This document shows positions 37,578-49,870 of a DNA stretch of 64,000 nt, piece after piece. The position numbers and the translations under genes are program-made. Positions within the stretch are counted from its first letter, which is position 1. The number at the start of each line of letters is the position of its first letter. This DNA is from Prunella strophiata (lineage: Eukaryota; Chordata; Aves; Passeriformes; Prunellidae), in contig JAZBQD010000015.1 of assembly GCA_036583965.1 (NCBI GenBank), positions 18,914,310 to 18,978,309 of the forward strand, read 5' to 3'. Below the pieces are notes generated by a model, which saw only the letters and a list, made by a program, of their open reading frames with translations, was not told where the DNA came from and did no database searches.

Positions 37578-40500
37578 TTTTACACAATAAGGAAAACACA
37601 TGGACTATGGAAATTTAAGCATTCTGTATTTTACCCAATGAAACTCTTGTGATTTGTGTGATTTTGTACTGGAAGGGAAAAAAATCAAATGGAGGCTTTT
37701 CTAATGTGACAATTATTTAGCACAGCTAAACAACACCTTTCCCACAAAGCTCAAGATGCTGTTGTAAATAGAACATGAATTGTTTCTGTCTCTTTTCACA
37801 AACTTCATTAATTTTTTGTCAGTAAGTCACTTTTTTCAAGAACCTCTCCCTTTGGACAGAAGTTTACTTCCTCCTGAAGTGCTTGACTCAACTGTATTGC
37901 TCAGAACTACCAGCATCGAGATCCAGCCTCTGAGTTCCATTAAGTCTACAGCCACAGGCCTCAGAACTTGAAGAACATTGAGCATGTAAAAGGGAATCAA
38001 AATTGCTCAAGGCCAACTTGGCCCCTTGTGGGATATCAAAGGCTGAAAAGAACATGATGTTTTTCTGTAATGGTCAGAACTAAGCAGAGAAAGTTGCTTT
38101 GTATGATTAGGACTTGATTATATTTGCACTGTCTAGTCACAAAATATGCACCAAATGTATCTTATCCTACCTACAGTAATTATACATACTCAGCATTGCT
38201 GATTAATGCAGAAATTCACCATCTCTTTTCTTCCTTTTCTGCACACCTGACTGTTGCTAGGATTCCTATGTTGACTGAGGCAGAGCTAGGGAAAGTTTTG
38301 TTAAGTTTGTGCTTCGTCAACTCTTGCAGAAGGGACCGTCTGTGTTTATATAGCACTTACAGAACTGAGGTCCTGTCTTATCCTAAAATTAGATCAAATA
38401 ATTAAAATTACAATCATACTCATGACAGTGGTAATAACAGGCCATCAAGCTCATCTGAAAGCTATATTTTAGCACACCTGATGATATTTCAATTACTGTT
38501 TCAAATGCTCTTTGAAGCATTTGAAAGCTTCAGTGGTTTTATGCAATATTTATTTGGCTCTTCTTTAAGAGCTATGTTGAATAAAGACACAATGAATCCA
38601 AAACAAATATATAATGCATTTTCACTACTTAGGCAAAGCAGTTTAACTTCAATACACAGTAAAGTTGTTGAAGGTTTTACTTGTAGATTTCTTTGTGTTT
38701 ATGCTTACATTATGACAATGCTCTGTTGATGACCTGCCAGTACTGAAGAACAGACTGGTTCTACCCAGGACCTTGGACCTGTAAGCTGTCTCATAGACCA
38801 TCCAATAATAATTTTCATGTTAAACTAGCCAGAAGTGTTTTACACTTCTTAATATGAGCAAGTGTTGAAAAAGACAAAATAGAGCTGTTAACTAGAAACC
38901 TCCTTTGCTGACAGCAGAGATATACTTAAAGGGTTAACTCTGCTTCTGATTACCTAGTAAATAAAGAAATGTCTTGCTTCTTCTGATGGACTATTCAAAT
39001 CTACCTGGAAACAGTGCAGAACTATGTTCATTATTTAACATATTTATGAGGTGACTGTATTGCCCAGTTTTATGAAAGATTTCTACTACTCAATAGATGT
39101 TGCAAGAGCTTACTCAAGTTTCCTTTAAAAATTATGGTGGAAATTTTGCTTCATACCAAGTATTTTGCTGCATACCAAGTATTTTGTTATATTAATGTGT
39201 TTCACTGCAGTGTGGCTGAGGTAACGAAACACAAAAGGGATTTTTTTATGGCTATAAGTAGTTTCCCAGTACCTACATCCTAGAGTATTAGATATATTCT
39301 AAGATAAACTTCATCTGCATAATATGATGTGAATTATTTTCTCTTTCAAGTAGTTTTTGATCAAAGTTAAATCAGTAACAACATCATTTTGATGGGTGTG
39401 GACTCAAGCAGAAGAGTAATAGCATGCCTAGACTTCATGTGGCTTATGCTCTACCTACCCTAGAAGACAATTTCCATGCTTCATGTCCTGTCTCCTCATA
39501 AAATGAATCAAGCTGTACCTATCTGCTTGTATTTCATTTCTTTTAACCATTGCTTTCGACAACACTGATGAAACTGCCTCCTTTGAAAAGAAATGTTCAT
39601 AACTGCCTTGGCACTTGGGTATTTCAATTGCTGTTGCAGCCATGATGGTCTAAAAGTGTAATTGAAACAAAATTTGTGAATTACTCAAAGAAAGGCTGTG
39701 CAACTGGAAGTATGCCTGTTTTTTCAGCTACATGCTACCTTTTCTTAAAAGATTTGCCTCTCAAAGGGTGCATTTATGCACATGGGCATTGATTCTGCTC
39801 TCTGCTGTCATTCTCTCAGGAGCTCTGACTGTATTTTCCCATCAACTTTCATACTGATATAAGGTCTTCATTCTAATTGTCTCTTTCAGAGCTTTTCCCA
39901 TAGGAGCATGCATGAGGAAACAGTAGATTTTTTTTCTCTGTTTGGCAGTGCTTTGCTTATAAGGAAGCATCTTGGAACTCCAGCTAATTGGATGAAATTT
40001 AGAGCCAGTTTAAGGCAATCCTAAATTATGCTGTCAGGGCTTCCATAAGGCTGAGGTATGAGTGTTGGTTAAGAATTTTTCCCCTGCTTCTAGGCCGTAT
40101 GAGCCCTCTCTTCATCACCTAGTTATTAATCTAGATACATTCTAAGCAATGAAAAACCCCACATTTTTATCTGAGAAAATACTAAACCAAGTACATGTAA
40201 GTGAGAGATGTGATTTTCGCATCACGACTAGCTTAAGAAGGCTCAATGAACAAGTGATTCTAAAAATCACTTAATCACTGGTAATGACCACCTTGGATCT
40301 GATCAAATATATATTTAAAATGTTGTGGTATCTATTGAGAATACTTTAATTTCCTTGGATAAAACTGGTAGTTCAAAAGAGGGAAATCTGCCTATAGTTC
40401 TTTCTTAAATTGGCCAACATTTGCACAGTCATCTTACCAAGCTACCATCTTTCTACTGAAGTGAAATGCACAGCTTGGAAAACATAATTCTTTTTTTTGC

Positions 40501-42400
40501 TGAGAAAAACATCATTCTGTTGGTTAATAGTAATCAGAAGTCATTGAAGTGTTTACTAGATGGCTAAGCAATGAGACTTACTAATAGCTCTTCCTTCAGA
40601 AAGGGTTATCAGCCTCTGCTTCACTTTCATGTTTTGTGTCTTTTATCTGAAAAGCACTTTTTAGGCCTACAATTCATGACAAACATAATGAAGGTCCATG
40701 CAGATTTCAGATTTCTAATCAACTCACTTAATTTGTCAATGAATGCCAACCTATCATATCTACTTAATGTATGGCATGCTTAAAATAAGCAGAACTTCAG
40801 TGTATATTAACACAAAGGGGGTATTTCACTGCCAAAAAAAGACTGCTGTACACAAGTTTTTAACAACGTGTTACTGATTCCCAAATGGTGTGTTACTGAT
40901 AGCAAAACTGGCCTGTATAATGGTCCCTAGAATGTGCAATGCACAGCTCTCTTGCATTTGTAGAGCATTACTTAACTGTTTGTCTTATAGAAAACAAAGA
41001 ATTCCAGACCAGGATTCAAAATATTTGGTAGCTAAAGCCTTTTGTTGCTGACTTAGTAGGAGCTAAATCATTTACCAAAGGATGCTCAACTAAAGAATGA
41101 AATTGCAGACCTCCCAGTGCTGCAAAGACCTGCAGTTATCATAAATGAGGTTGAAGCTATTCCTTTTGTATCAAAAAGTTGGGGGCACATGCAAATGTCC
41201 TGCTTTTGCTTTGGAACTACCACATTGGCTATTACTAAGAATCAAGTTTCAGCAATGTTTCTAAAGCATATGAAGGGCTGTTACCAAGTTGATTGTATGC
41301 TTCTAAATTTCAAAATGCTTCTATCTGAGCTGCTGACTGAATATTTTTGTCAAATACACAGTTCAAATTTTAAAACAAAAACTGGACATTCATGTAATCT
41401 CTTTGAACACTTGTGAAACTAAACAGAATTACTGCAGGATTATATTGGTAAAGAAAGTACAAAAAAATCTCCATATGGCATTTTCTGCATGTTTTTAATG
41501 TGAACACTGCTTTGTACATATGTTATTCTTGTCAAATTGCTATGTAGTTCTGCAGTTAGTTTGAATTTCTGCAATACCACTGTGTATGGACAAATCCATA
41601 CATCCTATGTATCTGGTCAGAAATATTGAAATGGTAACAAAGGTTATATTTTAAGAACACTTTTCAGGTAAATATTGTTATAATTCTTCCCTTGGCAATG
41701 AAGGTTTGAAAATCAAGATGGTTTAGACACAAGTTTAAAAGTATGGTGCCAAACTTGTTTACCAAAGTAATGTAAATCCTTTGTTCATTTAGGAAATTTC
41801 TTATTATATGAACTGCCTTACTGATTTGGACAGGGATGCTCTTTCATAAGAAAAATCAGTCAAAAATAGTAGGACACAGGCCTGATTAAACACTCAGGAT
41901 CATTGTGGATAAGAAAAAAGCTTACACCAGACTCTTTCTACCCCAGGCAATTTAGCCAAGGAGCTAAACTGTCCTCTTTCAAAAAAGGATGAGAAGTATC
42001 ATGTCAGTGCAAGGCTCTATCTGAAGTCCATATATTTTGGCATTAAACTTAGTTTTTCTATTGTCTATGACTTGGAAGAAATTCTGCAAGTGCCTTAGTA
42101 CCTGAGCTTCACTTTCTGTAAATGTGAAAATAACTATTTTTCTGCTATGTATTGAGATGCACAATACTAATCCTTGTAGAGCAATGTCAAATTCTAAGAC
42201 AAAAACAAATTTGAAAGTGCAAAATATTATTTCAAGGACAAAAGCTTTCAATAAATTATTCAATATGAATCTTATATTCAGACCACCCACCAACACAAAT
42301 AATTAATGTGTAATACTTATCATAATGACTCCTTTATCATAGTTTAATATCCAAACCAAGTTGAATATGAAGATTTTTAGGAAGCTATGGTAAGCCCCAC
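37578..42400. other. Unique non-coding DNA
   Basis: AT-rich with no gene recognised. A 19 bp tandem duplication (TTTTGCTTCATACCAAGTA and its variant) lies at 39144-39181. Scattered frames below 110 codons overlap on both strands and carry no motif. Confidence 0.55.
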
Positions 42401-42473
42401 GATGCACTAAAACTTTTATTCCCAGTACCTGCCCTTTTGCAGCTGATGTTCTTTTTGGGGTTTGTGGCTGGCC

Positions 42474-42525
<52 letters not shown>
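42401..42525 (+). repeat. 40-base poly(A) tract preceded by overlapping AATAAA signals; possible retrocopy tail
   Basis: A pure run of 40 A occupies 42486-42525. AATAAA occurs at 42474-42479 and 42478-42483, so the first signal is 12 bases from the tract, close to the spacing of an mRNA 3' end. The upstream 70 bases (42405-42473) are less AT-rich than the flanks and could be a 3' UTR tail. I do not recognise a parent gene and see no target-site duplication. A homopolymer that grew beside a chance signal is the alternative. The poly(A) run is certain; the retrocopy reading is not. Confidence 0.4.
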
Positions 42526-42527
<2 letters not shown>

Positions 42528-45185
42528 TAGGAAAACTGGGAAAATTAACAGAAGTGCAAACCAAGAATATTAAGCCGATATTAGAATTATCTGCAAAGCT
42601 TGCCTGTTGGTATTACTGGCCTTTAAGCATACATTTGCAAGTTACATAAAGAAAAAAACCTCTCACATGGCTGTTCCAAACCCTAATTGTTGTAACTTAT
42701 CCATGCATTCCAGCAAAAATTTTCAGTGCTCTGCAGAAATGTTTGTTCACTTGCTGCAAACCATGTCACAAATCTTCACTGCAACAGCTAATATTTTACA
42801 ATTGATCAAATAAACTGGGATATGTATTCTAAATATGTGACTTAATGAAAACAACTAAAAGATTTATGCTCCATTTAATGTACTTAGCTGAAGTCTCATG
42901 GGATTGCCAAAGGAGATAAAAACTGCAACATGGGTTAATGCTTAGTTATCTTTGGTTAACTTATATAGCTTAGTAATCAAAGGACATGAAAGGAAAACCT
43001 TTGATAAAAAATAGCCTATTTTAAAATTCCACAAAAGACAGCTGCCTTTAAATATAATACAATGTAAACTTCTATACTTCCAAACAAGAGCTCATAGGCT
43101 AAACCTAATTTGCAATTTATAGACAAGAACAGTATTCTTAGTTGTTTGGTATCCTATTCAATGTAAAAATCAGTTTGGGGAGAAAAATTAAGAATGTGAA
43201 ATTATAAGTAGTGGTGAGAAATATGCATATTTTCTTCCTTGTCTTTCACTAGCTTTTGCAAGACAGCAGTGGAAAGGCAAGAATCTGCAATGTAGACTAT
43301 TTCTAAAGAAAGATAAATAAATAAATAGAGAGTAAATAGTCATCTAGATCTCTGTCAAATTCCCAACATTTTGCAAACTGAGATAGAAGTAAAAAATGTT
43401 TAATTCACTGAAGAGTATTACTGATTTTTATAACTATATCCCTTTGTGGGTGAATATGGCTGTTGATGTAGAATGGTCAAGTGGTAGAACACTGCTGTTA
43501 CTAATGTTAAAACAAAAAGTACTTAGTAAATAGCAATTACACCAGGCTGCTCCTGTGTTTGAAAGCAAGGTGCAAACCCTCTCAGGCTCCAAGGCAGACA
43601 ATTCTAAATCTGATTTCTGTCTCCTTACATGCAGTTTTTGTGCTCAAACAGGACATCCAAATGCACATTACTAAGTACCAGTGACTGAAAGACTGCCTGA
43701 GACTGGAAATTTCAGATACTAAGCAACAGAGAATGTTATATTGCAAGAAGAAAATAACTAATTGGAACAAGACAGTTAAGGTCAGAAAAAAAGAAGGGAA
43801 ACCATTTCTTTATGGGTGTTTTTGCTCTTCTGGAGAAGGGATGGGCAGGTTGGTGTGCCACCTGTGTGTATATCTATTTTATGTCTCTTTACTGCTTGTT
43901 CCTGCATACCTATGGATCCTACCCTATCTTCATTTTTGCATCTCACTTTCCCAGAGATGGCAGAAAACTATTACTCTGCTATTACCCCACAGTTTTTTTG
44001 CCCTTGTGTTAATGAGCTTGAACTCACTGCTTAATAGCAATATGTTACTCCAAATCACATTAGTGACTGCTGAAATTTGGTGTTTCCTGTCTAATAAAAC
44101 TTTTGTAATTGAGAGATTTGGGAAATCCAAGAGAAAAAAAACGTTGTAAGGGCTCTAGGGCAGTGTATCTTGCAGTACTTACTATAGAACTCCATAGCTG
44201 TGACTATAAAAGGATGGAGTGGACGAAAAAATTCTTTCTGTCTGTCCAAGCAGACAAGGGGAGACGAGAGGGCATGCTGAGAGGCTGTATGAGTAACACT
44301 AGGCTTCCCCCTTGATGGCTTAATGTCAGCAGGGCTGGGCTTGTTGAAATTAATCCAGTCACAATAATGGCATAAAGACATGCATTTATACCTCTATTGA
44401 CTTTTCACGTTCACAGGATAATTGTTGTAACATTTTCTTAAAGGCCAAAGACCTTTTGATGATAAATATATCTCATTACATGGAATTTTATATGTAATCA
44501 TCATATGAATCTCAGTGAAATTCAATGGATGTATTTACCATATGTTAATCCTAGCATAACAAGCCTTTAACCTATGTGACTTAATTATAGGCATATCATC
44601 AGATTTACTGTAAAAAAAAATGCTGGGGTTTTTTTTTTCACTCACATTTGCTTTTAAAAATCCTTTCACTTCTTTAACTCTTTTGTGAATTGCCTATCAA
44701 AGAGTTCATCTTCTCTGCTCCTGACCTTGCTTGAGGGTAAATCCAGGGATGTGTGATACCACTATTTGCTCAGCTGATGTGCAGATAGGTATGGCTAGAG
44801 AAACTTCTTAGTGGAACTTTTGAATAAACTGAGACCTGCCAAAGACTCTGTGTTTCATTTGAAATACCTCCCAATTTGCCAACGTATAATTGATCACTTC
44901 CGATGAGATCTTTCAGCCAACAGTGAGTGGCAAGTACATTTTCATTGTATATGAACATGACATATAGAACAATGTTTAAGCATTCCTGAAAAAGATAAAT
45001 ATTGATACCAAGCTCTCCTAGTAGCCCAAATCTACATCCAGTTAGAAATGAGTAGCAGATGCAAGAAAAAAGTGAAGAAAATGGGTTTATTCAGATTAGA
45101 AAAAAACCTCAGTTGCAGGAAGCCTAAACTGTGGATACATATGAAAATATTCAAATGTTTTCCCTGACTTCTGGAAGAAGGATGG
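42526..45185. other. Unique non-coding DNA
   Basis: No gene. Frame 43733-44149 (+, 138 codons) and its shadows have a hydrophobic, Leu/Phe-rich composition typical of translated T-rich DNA and no conserved motif. An ATAA microsatellite stub lies at about 43312-43327. Confidence 0.5.
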
Positions 45186-45522
45186 ATCATAGAATCACAG
45201 AATGGTTCAGCTAGGAAGGGAAGTCTGGAGGTCATCTGGTTCAACCCAGCTTGTCAAGTAGGGACACCTAGAGCCAGTTGTACAGGACCATGTCTAGGTG
45301 ATTTTTTAATATCTTTGAGAAGGGAGATTCCACAATGTCCCTGCACAATCTGTAATGGTTCTCAGACATCCCCACAGAAAAGTGTTTTCTTATGTTCAGA
45401 CAGACCCTGCTGCGTTTCATTTTGTGTCCATTACCTCTTGTCCTGTCACTGGGCATTATTGAAGAGCCTGGTTCCATCCTTGCACTCTCCTTTCAGATAT
45501 TTATATGCATGAGGAAATTGCC
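45186..45522 (-). mobile_element. Avian-type CR1 LINE 3' fragment, minus strand
   Basis: On the plus strand it opens ATCATAGAATCACAGAATGG, then a GGAAGGGAAGTCTGGAGGTC block, GGGACACCTAGAGCCAG, AATATCTTTGAGAAGG, and a later block with CCATTACCTCTTGTCCTGTC and ATATTTATATGCAT. In reverse complement this is the last part of CR1 ORF2 plus the 3' UTR, ending in ATTCTATGAT at about 45186. The motif order matches avian CR1 subfamilies of the Y/C type as I recall them. The copy is 5'-truncated at about 45522 and is better preserved than the other CR1s here, so probably the youngest. It lacks the catalytic part of ORF2. Confidence 0.9.
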
Positions 45523-46099
45523 TTAATTTGCATGGGGAAAAACAGAGTGTTGCTAGCAAAATCATTCAATAATCAGAATTCTAGAATACTGTGTTTTGAT
45601 GGAAACCACACAACTAGAGATATTGAAAGCTAGGTATAAACTGTCAGCTAGAGCTTGTCTATGTGACCTTCATTCTGTGAAAGCTGTTATACTGCACAGT
45701 CTCTTGAGGTGTCTTTCAACCTTGCAGTTCAGCAATTCCATTACTCTATTTAGTTTCCCCATCCTATTTCTACTGACCAGTTTCAGTTCACTACTGTCAC
45801 TTGATTATAGATAAACTCCTGGGAGCCAAAACTTTTTAAAACTAGTTCTTGTACCATATGGACTATTAAAAATGTAAAGAAATTTCAGAGATTCTTTCAA
45901 GCATATACTTCAATATGGCAGAAAAGAAACTGCATAGAAACAATGCTTCTTTCATGAAAATTCATATGATAGTTTGAGCAATATATTGACAATAGATCCA
46001 ACAAATTCTTATCAAATCAGGTTAAAGACCTGGTATGTACATAACTTACATGTATTCAAGTTTATAGTGCCAAGTGGTGTTCAGTCACTGGGCTGTAAT
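45523..46099. other. Unique AT-rich DNA between two CR1 copies
   Basis: No gene or recognised repeat. The left edge of the following CR1 is gradual, so part of 45980-46099 may belong to it. Confidence 0.5.
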
Positions 46100-47563
46100 G
46101 GTCTATATAAAGTAATTTCTGGACTATCAGTCATTGTGTTCAAAATTTTGTCAAGTATGGGAGAGGTTCCAAAGGACTGAGAATGGTCAATACAGTAGCT
46201 GTTTGGTTTTGTTGGTTTTTTTTTGGTTTTTTTGGTTTTTTGTTTTTTTTTTTTTTTTTTTAAGCAGAAGAAGAGAATCTTCTAACTATAGTCTAAAGAC
46301 AGCCAGAAAGACACACCAACAAATCATTAAACAATCCAGCTGAAAGCACCAAGAAGATAGCAAGGTGAAAAGAAACAGCCAGCATAGATTTGTCAATAAC
46401 AGATCACATGAATCTAATTTCTTTCTTTGACAGGATGACTCGATAACAGTGTAGCAGAAGGCAGATTTGATAAATCCTGACTTCAGCAGGTCTTTCAGCA
46501 CAACTCTGCATATTGTTCTCATAAGCAAGAGAAATGTGGTCTGGATGATTTAGTGAAAAGAGTGTGATGAAGTGTTTGGAAAATAGCACCCACCACAATG
46601 ATTAGTACAGATTCCCTGTCAAACTGGAGCATATTTCAAACAGAATCCTCCAAGAATCCCTACTGGTGCCTCTGTTGTACTCTGATTTTCACTGACAATC
46701 TCAGTGGTGGGACAGAGGACACAGTTGCATTTTTTAGACTTGGCATTTGTCCCAAGAGTACGTGGAACAAGACAAGAACAACAAAGCATTCTGGCAATTC
46801 AGTCAGAATACAAGCCATTTGTCAAATCCTGGAGAAAGCATTCACAAGTGGACATGAAATGCAGTCAGTATACGTGCAGAACATGAAATTTAGAGAAGTC
46901 ATATGAGCAACTGTTAGGAAGTTTAATAGGCAAGATTAATGTAAAACAAACAAACTAAATTGTTTCTTGCTATTGCAAAAAACTCTAACTGAAGGGGAGG
47001 TCAGAAGTGTTGTGTATAAGCTGTTGGAGGTGCTGTTCTTGACGTTCTGTTCTCCTTGGGTATCGCTCAGAGCTCAGCTGGAGTAATGTTTCCCATTTTG
47101 GTCACCACACTTCAGAACAGATACAGACAATTTAGAGAGAATCCAGAGGAAAGCAAAAAGAATGATAAGAGCTTTGGAAAACGTGACCTACAAGGAAAGG
47201 TTGAAAGAGTTGGATTTGTTTAGTCTGGAAAAGGGAAGACTGAAGGCAGGCATGATAATGTCTTCAAATATATAGAGCTTGTTAGAAAGAGCGCAGCGAT
47301 CAATTATTCGTAGGGCCTGAGTGGGATCTGTAGGAGAAGAAAGCCAAATAATTCGAAGCAAAGGAGATTCAGGTTACAAGGTTTCCAATTGGAAGGCAGT
47401 TAAGGGTTGAAACAGTTCACTGAGGCAGGTTGCAGAATCTCTTTCACTGAAGGTTTTTAAGAGCAAGTGAGATATGTCATGCTTGTTTTATGTATAGTGA
47501 GGATAGAGAATAAATTATCCTATGTCTGTAGATACCTTTCAGCCCTATATATCTGTGATTCCC
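46100..47563 (+). mobile_element. CR1 LINE, about 1.4 kb of ORF2 and 3' UTR, plus strand, broken
   Basis: Successive matches follow CR1 ORF2 reverse-transcriptase order: GGAGAGGTTCCAAAGGACTG (46159), CAGCCAGCATAGATTTGTCA (46377), TTTCTTTGACAGGATGACTC (46422), CAGCAGGTCTTTCAGCACA with CATATTGTTCTCATAAGCAA (46484-46528), TTCCCTGTCAAACTGG (46612), CAGCTGGAGTAATGTTTCC (47076), ATCCAGAGGAAAGCAAAAAG (47142), TGGATTTGTTTAGTCTGGAA (47212), GCAGAATCTCTTTCACTGAA (47432). It ends with the CR1 terminal TCTGTGATTCC at 47563. The enzyme would copy element RNA at the target site, but frames are destroyed by stops and indels and the 46680-46980 middle is poorly matched and shortened. A T-rich insert at 46201-46261 splits it. 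It faces the minus-strand CR1 at 45186. Confidence 0.82.
46201..46261. repeat. T-rich (TTTGG/TTTT) low-complexity tract inside CR1
   Basis: About 60 bases of T with spaced G pairs, ending in 19 T at 46243-46261. It sits exactly where CR1 ORF2 normally has a short A/T-rich Lys codon run, so it probably grew from that seed by slippage or was inserted there. Confidence 0.85.
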
Positions 47564-49624
47564 ATGACAATGAAGCATTGATTCCACAGACACAAAAAAG
47601 GATATTGTGGGATGTATCTACAGACTGCTTCTTGACAGTAATTTGTATGACTGCATTGTAGACTGTACTGTGTGCTCTAGAAATTAAAGAGCTAAAATGT
47701 CCCTAGTAAAGATCTCTACTAAGCTGGCTCTTCAAATAATAAATAATGTGGGTTTATACACATGGATAAAGTGAGCAAGATGTCCTATTTACTCTTCACA
47801 TAAATGAAATAAACACATTTCTCTTGGAAATACAAAAAATATGGAAATATTTTGTTTCTTAGAAGAAAAATGACTATTTGTCAAACCATGAACAAGTGGC
47901 TAAAATGAACATAAAGACAATGCCCACTGGGTTGGTAGCCTCCTATCTCATTACAGTGAATGAGATACCCACAAAATTCTGTGATTTTGTAGCTGATAAC
48001 AAACACCACATAAACCAAGACCATTATCACAGTATTTCATCAATGACAGGAATTCACTGCAGCATCTGAACCATCTGAACCATCTGAACCTTTGACTAGC
48101 AAAACCATGCTGCCCATGTCCAGATGAGTATCTAAGCATAAACAAAGTCAGGGTGATGTAAGCCAGAATATGAACTAAGTACTGCATTGCTTTAAGTATG
48201 CAAAAGTGGGTTTTTGCATTATCATATGAAATTTGTTAATGGCAATGAGAGCTAAACTGCTCCCATGAGGATTTCAGTGAAAGAATAGCCCTACTTTGGT
48301 AAATCAGCACACAGGAATGTCGAATACTTAACACTCAGACCACTCAAACCATGAAATTGGCTTTAAAATATGCCTTTACAATCTGTTACAATGTTTGTTT
48401 CATTGGCCTTCTAGGTTTTTACCCTGCAGTGTGGACCCAGACCACACTTTCAGCCCTTTTTCAACAACCATTATAGTCATTAGCTTTTTAACTTTTGTAG
48501 GAAGGAGGAAAATAAGTAGCAAAAAAAAAAAAACCAAAAACATTTACAATCAAATCTCTAGCCAATATTAGTTTCTGTGATGGTTTGCTTTTCTTCCAGA
48601 TATAGGTGAACTTCTTTGGCCAGCATGGTGATGCTGGTGAGCCTGGATCTGAGCACTAGAACACAGGCAACTACATTGCTGTATTGTTAATGTACTACCT
48701 CATAAAATTTTCATTCATGCTGTGCAGTTTTCTTTGTGACACCACCTGGACATGACTTGTGTTGCAGAACAAGTCAAGGACCAGCCTCAGGAATAAACAA
48801 AAGAGAAGCCAGAATTCGTATATATGGCCAATTGTGCACTTTTTTCTAAGTTTTACTTCCATTCGCCAAAGAGAGAGAAAAGCACACCATATGTGTTCAT
48901 CTCCAAACAAAATTAAGTGACCAGAACCCTTCCAAATCCAGGTGCCCACTGCTTTATTTACACTGCATGTAAATAAACAAGAAGGAAATCCTGCTGCCAC
49001 TAAACTCGTGACAGTATTTCACCTCTGGATTTTCACACAAAGCTTTATTGAACAGGAGGACTGCTACTTGGAGAAAGAACAGCACTTAGTCCAAAAAGGA
49101 AGGAAAAAGTCACTTTTGGCTTCTTCCATGCTAAGCCATGCTACATCCATCTGTGATGGAAAACAGGGCAAACTGGATGCAGCAGCCTTCACACAGAAAA
49201 TAAGAAAATACAGTGAATAAATACAGGAAGATATTTATATCACATATAACTATATAAACATATTAGTAAGCATGTAGATTTAGATAGGTGTCCCATTTAG
49301 ATATATATTCTAATATAGGTAGATATATAGGTAGAGATATAGGTACACACACACAAACACAAGTATGGGTTATATTTATACTCCTTCCTAATATCCAGGA
49401 CACCTCTCTCATCAATGACAGAGTTGAAGCCTTTCTTGAAACCTGTTTGAATTTTCTCTTTACTGTGAGGACAATAAATTAACTTTAAACCAACCTCTAA
49501 TTTGGGATTTCATCTCATACAAAGTAAAGTCAAAAGCCAGCAGGTTACCAGTGGAGCATTAGAGAACATGGTATCTCCACTGATACAGTGGGTGGGGAGA
49601 GGAAGCTATTAACATGTCTGTAAC
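47564..49624. other. Unique non-coding DNA
   Basis: No gene recognised. A short tandem repeat of a 9-base unit (CATCTGAAC) three times lies at about 48065-48091. An A run lies at about 48520-48532, and imperfect TAGGTAGATATA units followed by an (AC)n stub at about 49313-49360. Confidence 0.55.
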
Positions 49625-49870
49625 ACTTCGCTTTATACACAACTACCCTGCTTTTAACTCCAGCCTTGGTCGCTGAGGTCAGGCAAGACAAGGCTGACTA
49701 ATAGTGTCGCTTTCCTCCTGCCTTCAGCGCGCCCCGCACAGCCTGCGCTGGAGGGGGCGGTGCGACACCTCGGCGGGCGCGGGACAGGCGCTCACTGCAG
49801 CTTTTCATTAATGGTGGATGTTAGGGAAGAAGTGTCACACTGCCGCAGCTATAAAGCTGCTGAAAAGAGA
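49625..49870. promoter_or_regulatory. CpG-rich patch: candidate orphan CpG island, promoter or enhancer
   Basis: About 15 CpG dinucleotides fall in 49628-49845, twelve of them within 49701-49800, against a CpG-poor window. The stretch holds a GC box (GGGGGCGG, 49753-49760), GCGCGCCCCGC at about 49728-49738 and, about 90 bases after the GC box, TATAAA at 49850-49855. The following 49800-49960 is unique, non-repetitive and looks non-coding, with HNF1-like GTTAAC and homeodomain-like ATTA sites. No open frame starts here with a recognisable product. It could be the promoter or first exon of a non-coding RNA, an alternative promoter of a gene outside the window, or an enhancer. The CpG cluster is seen; the role is inferred. 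Confidence 0.5.

Noticed and set aside
43733..44149. 138-codon hydrophobic frame, possible membrane protein
   Set aside because: Leu/Phe richness follows from T-rich DNA; overlapping frames on both strands are similarly open and no conserved motif is seen.
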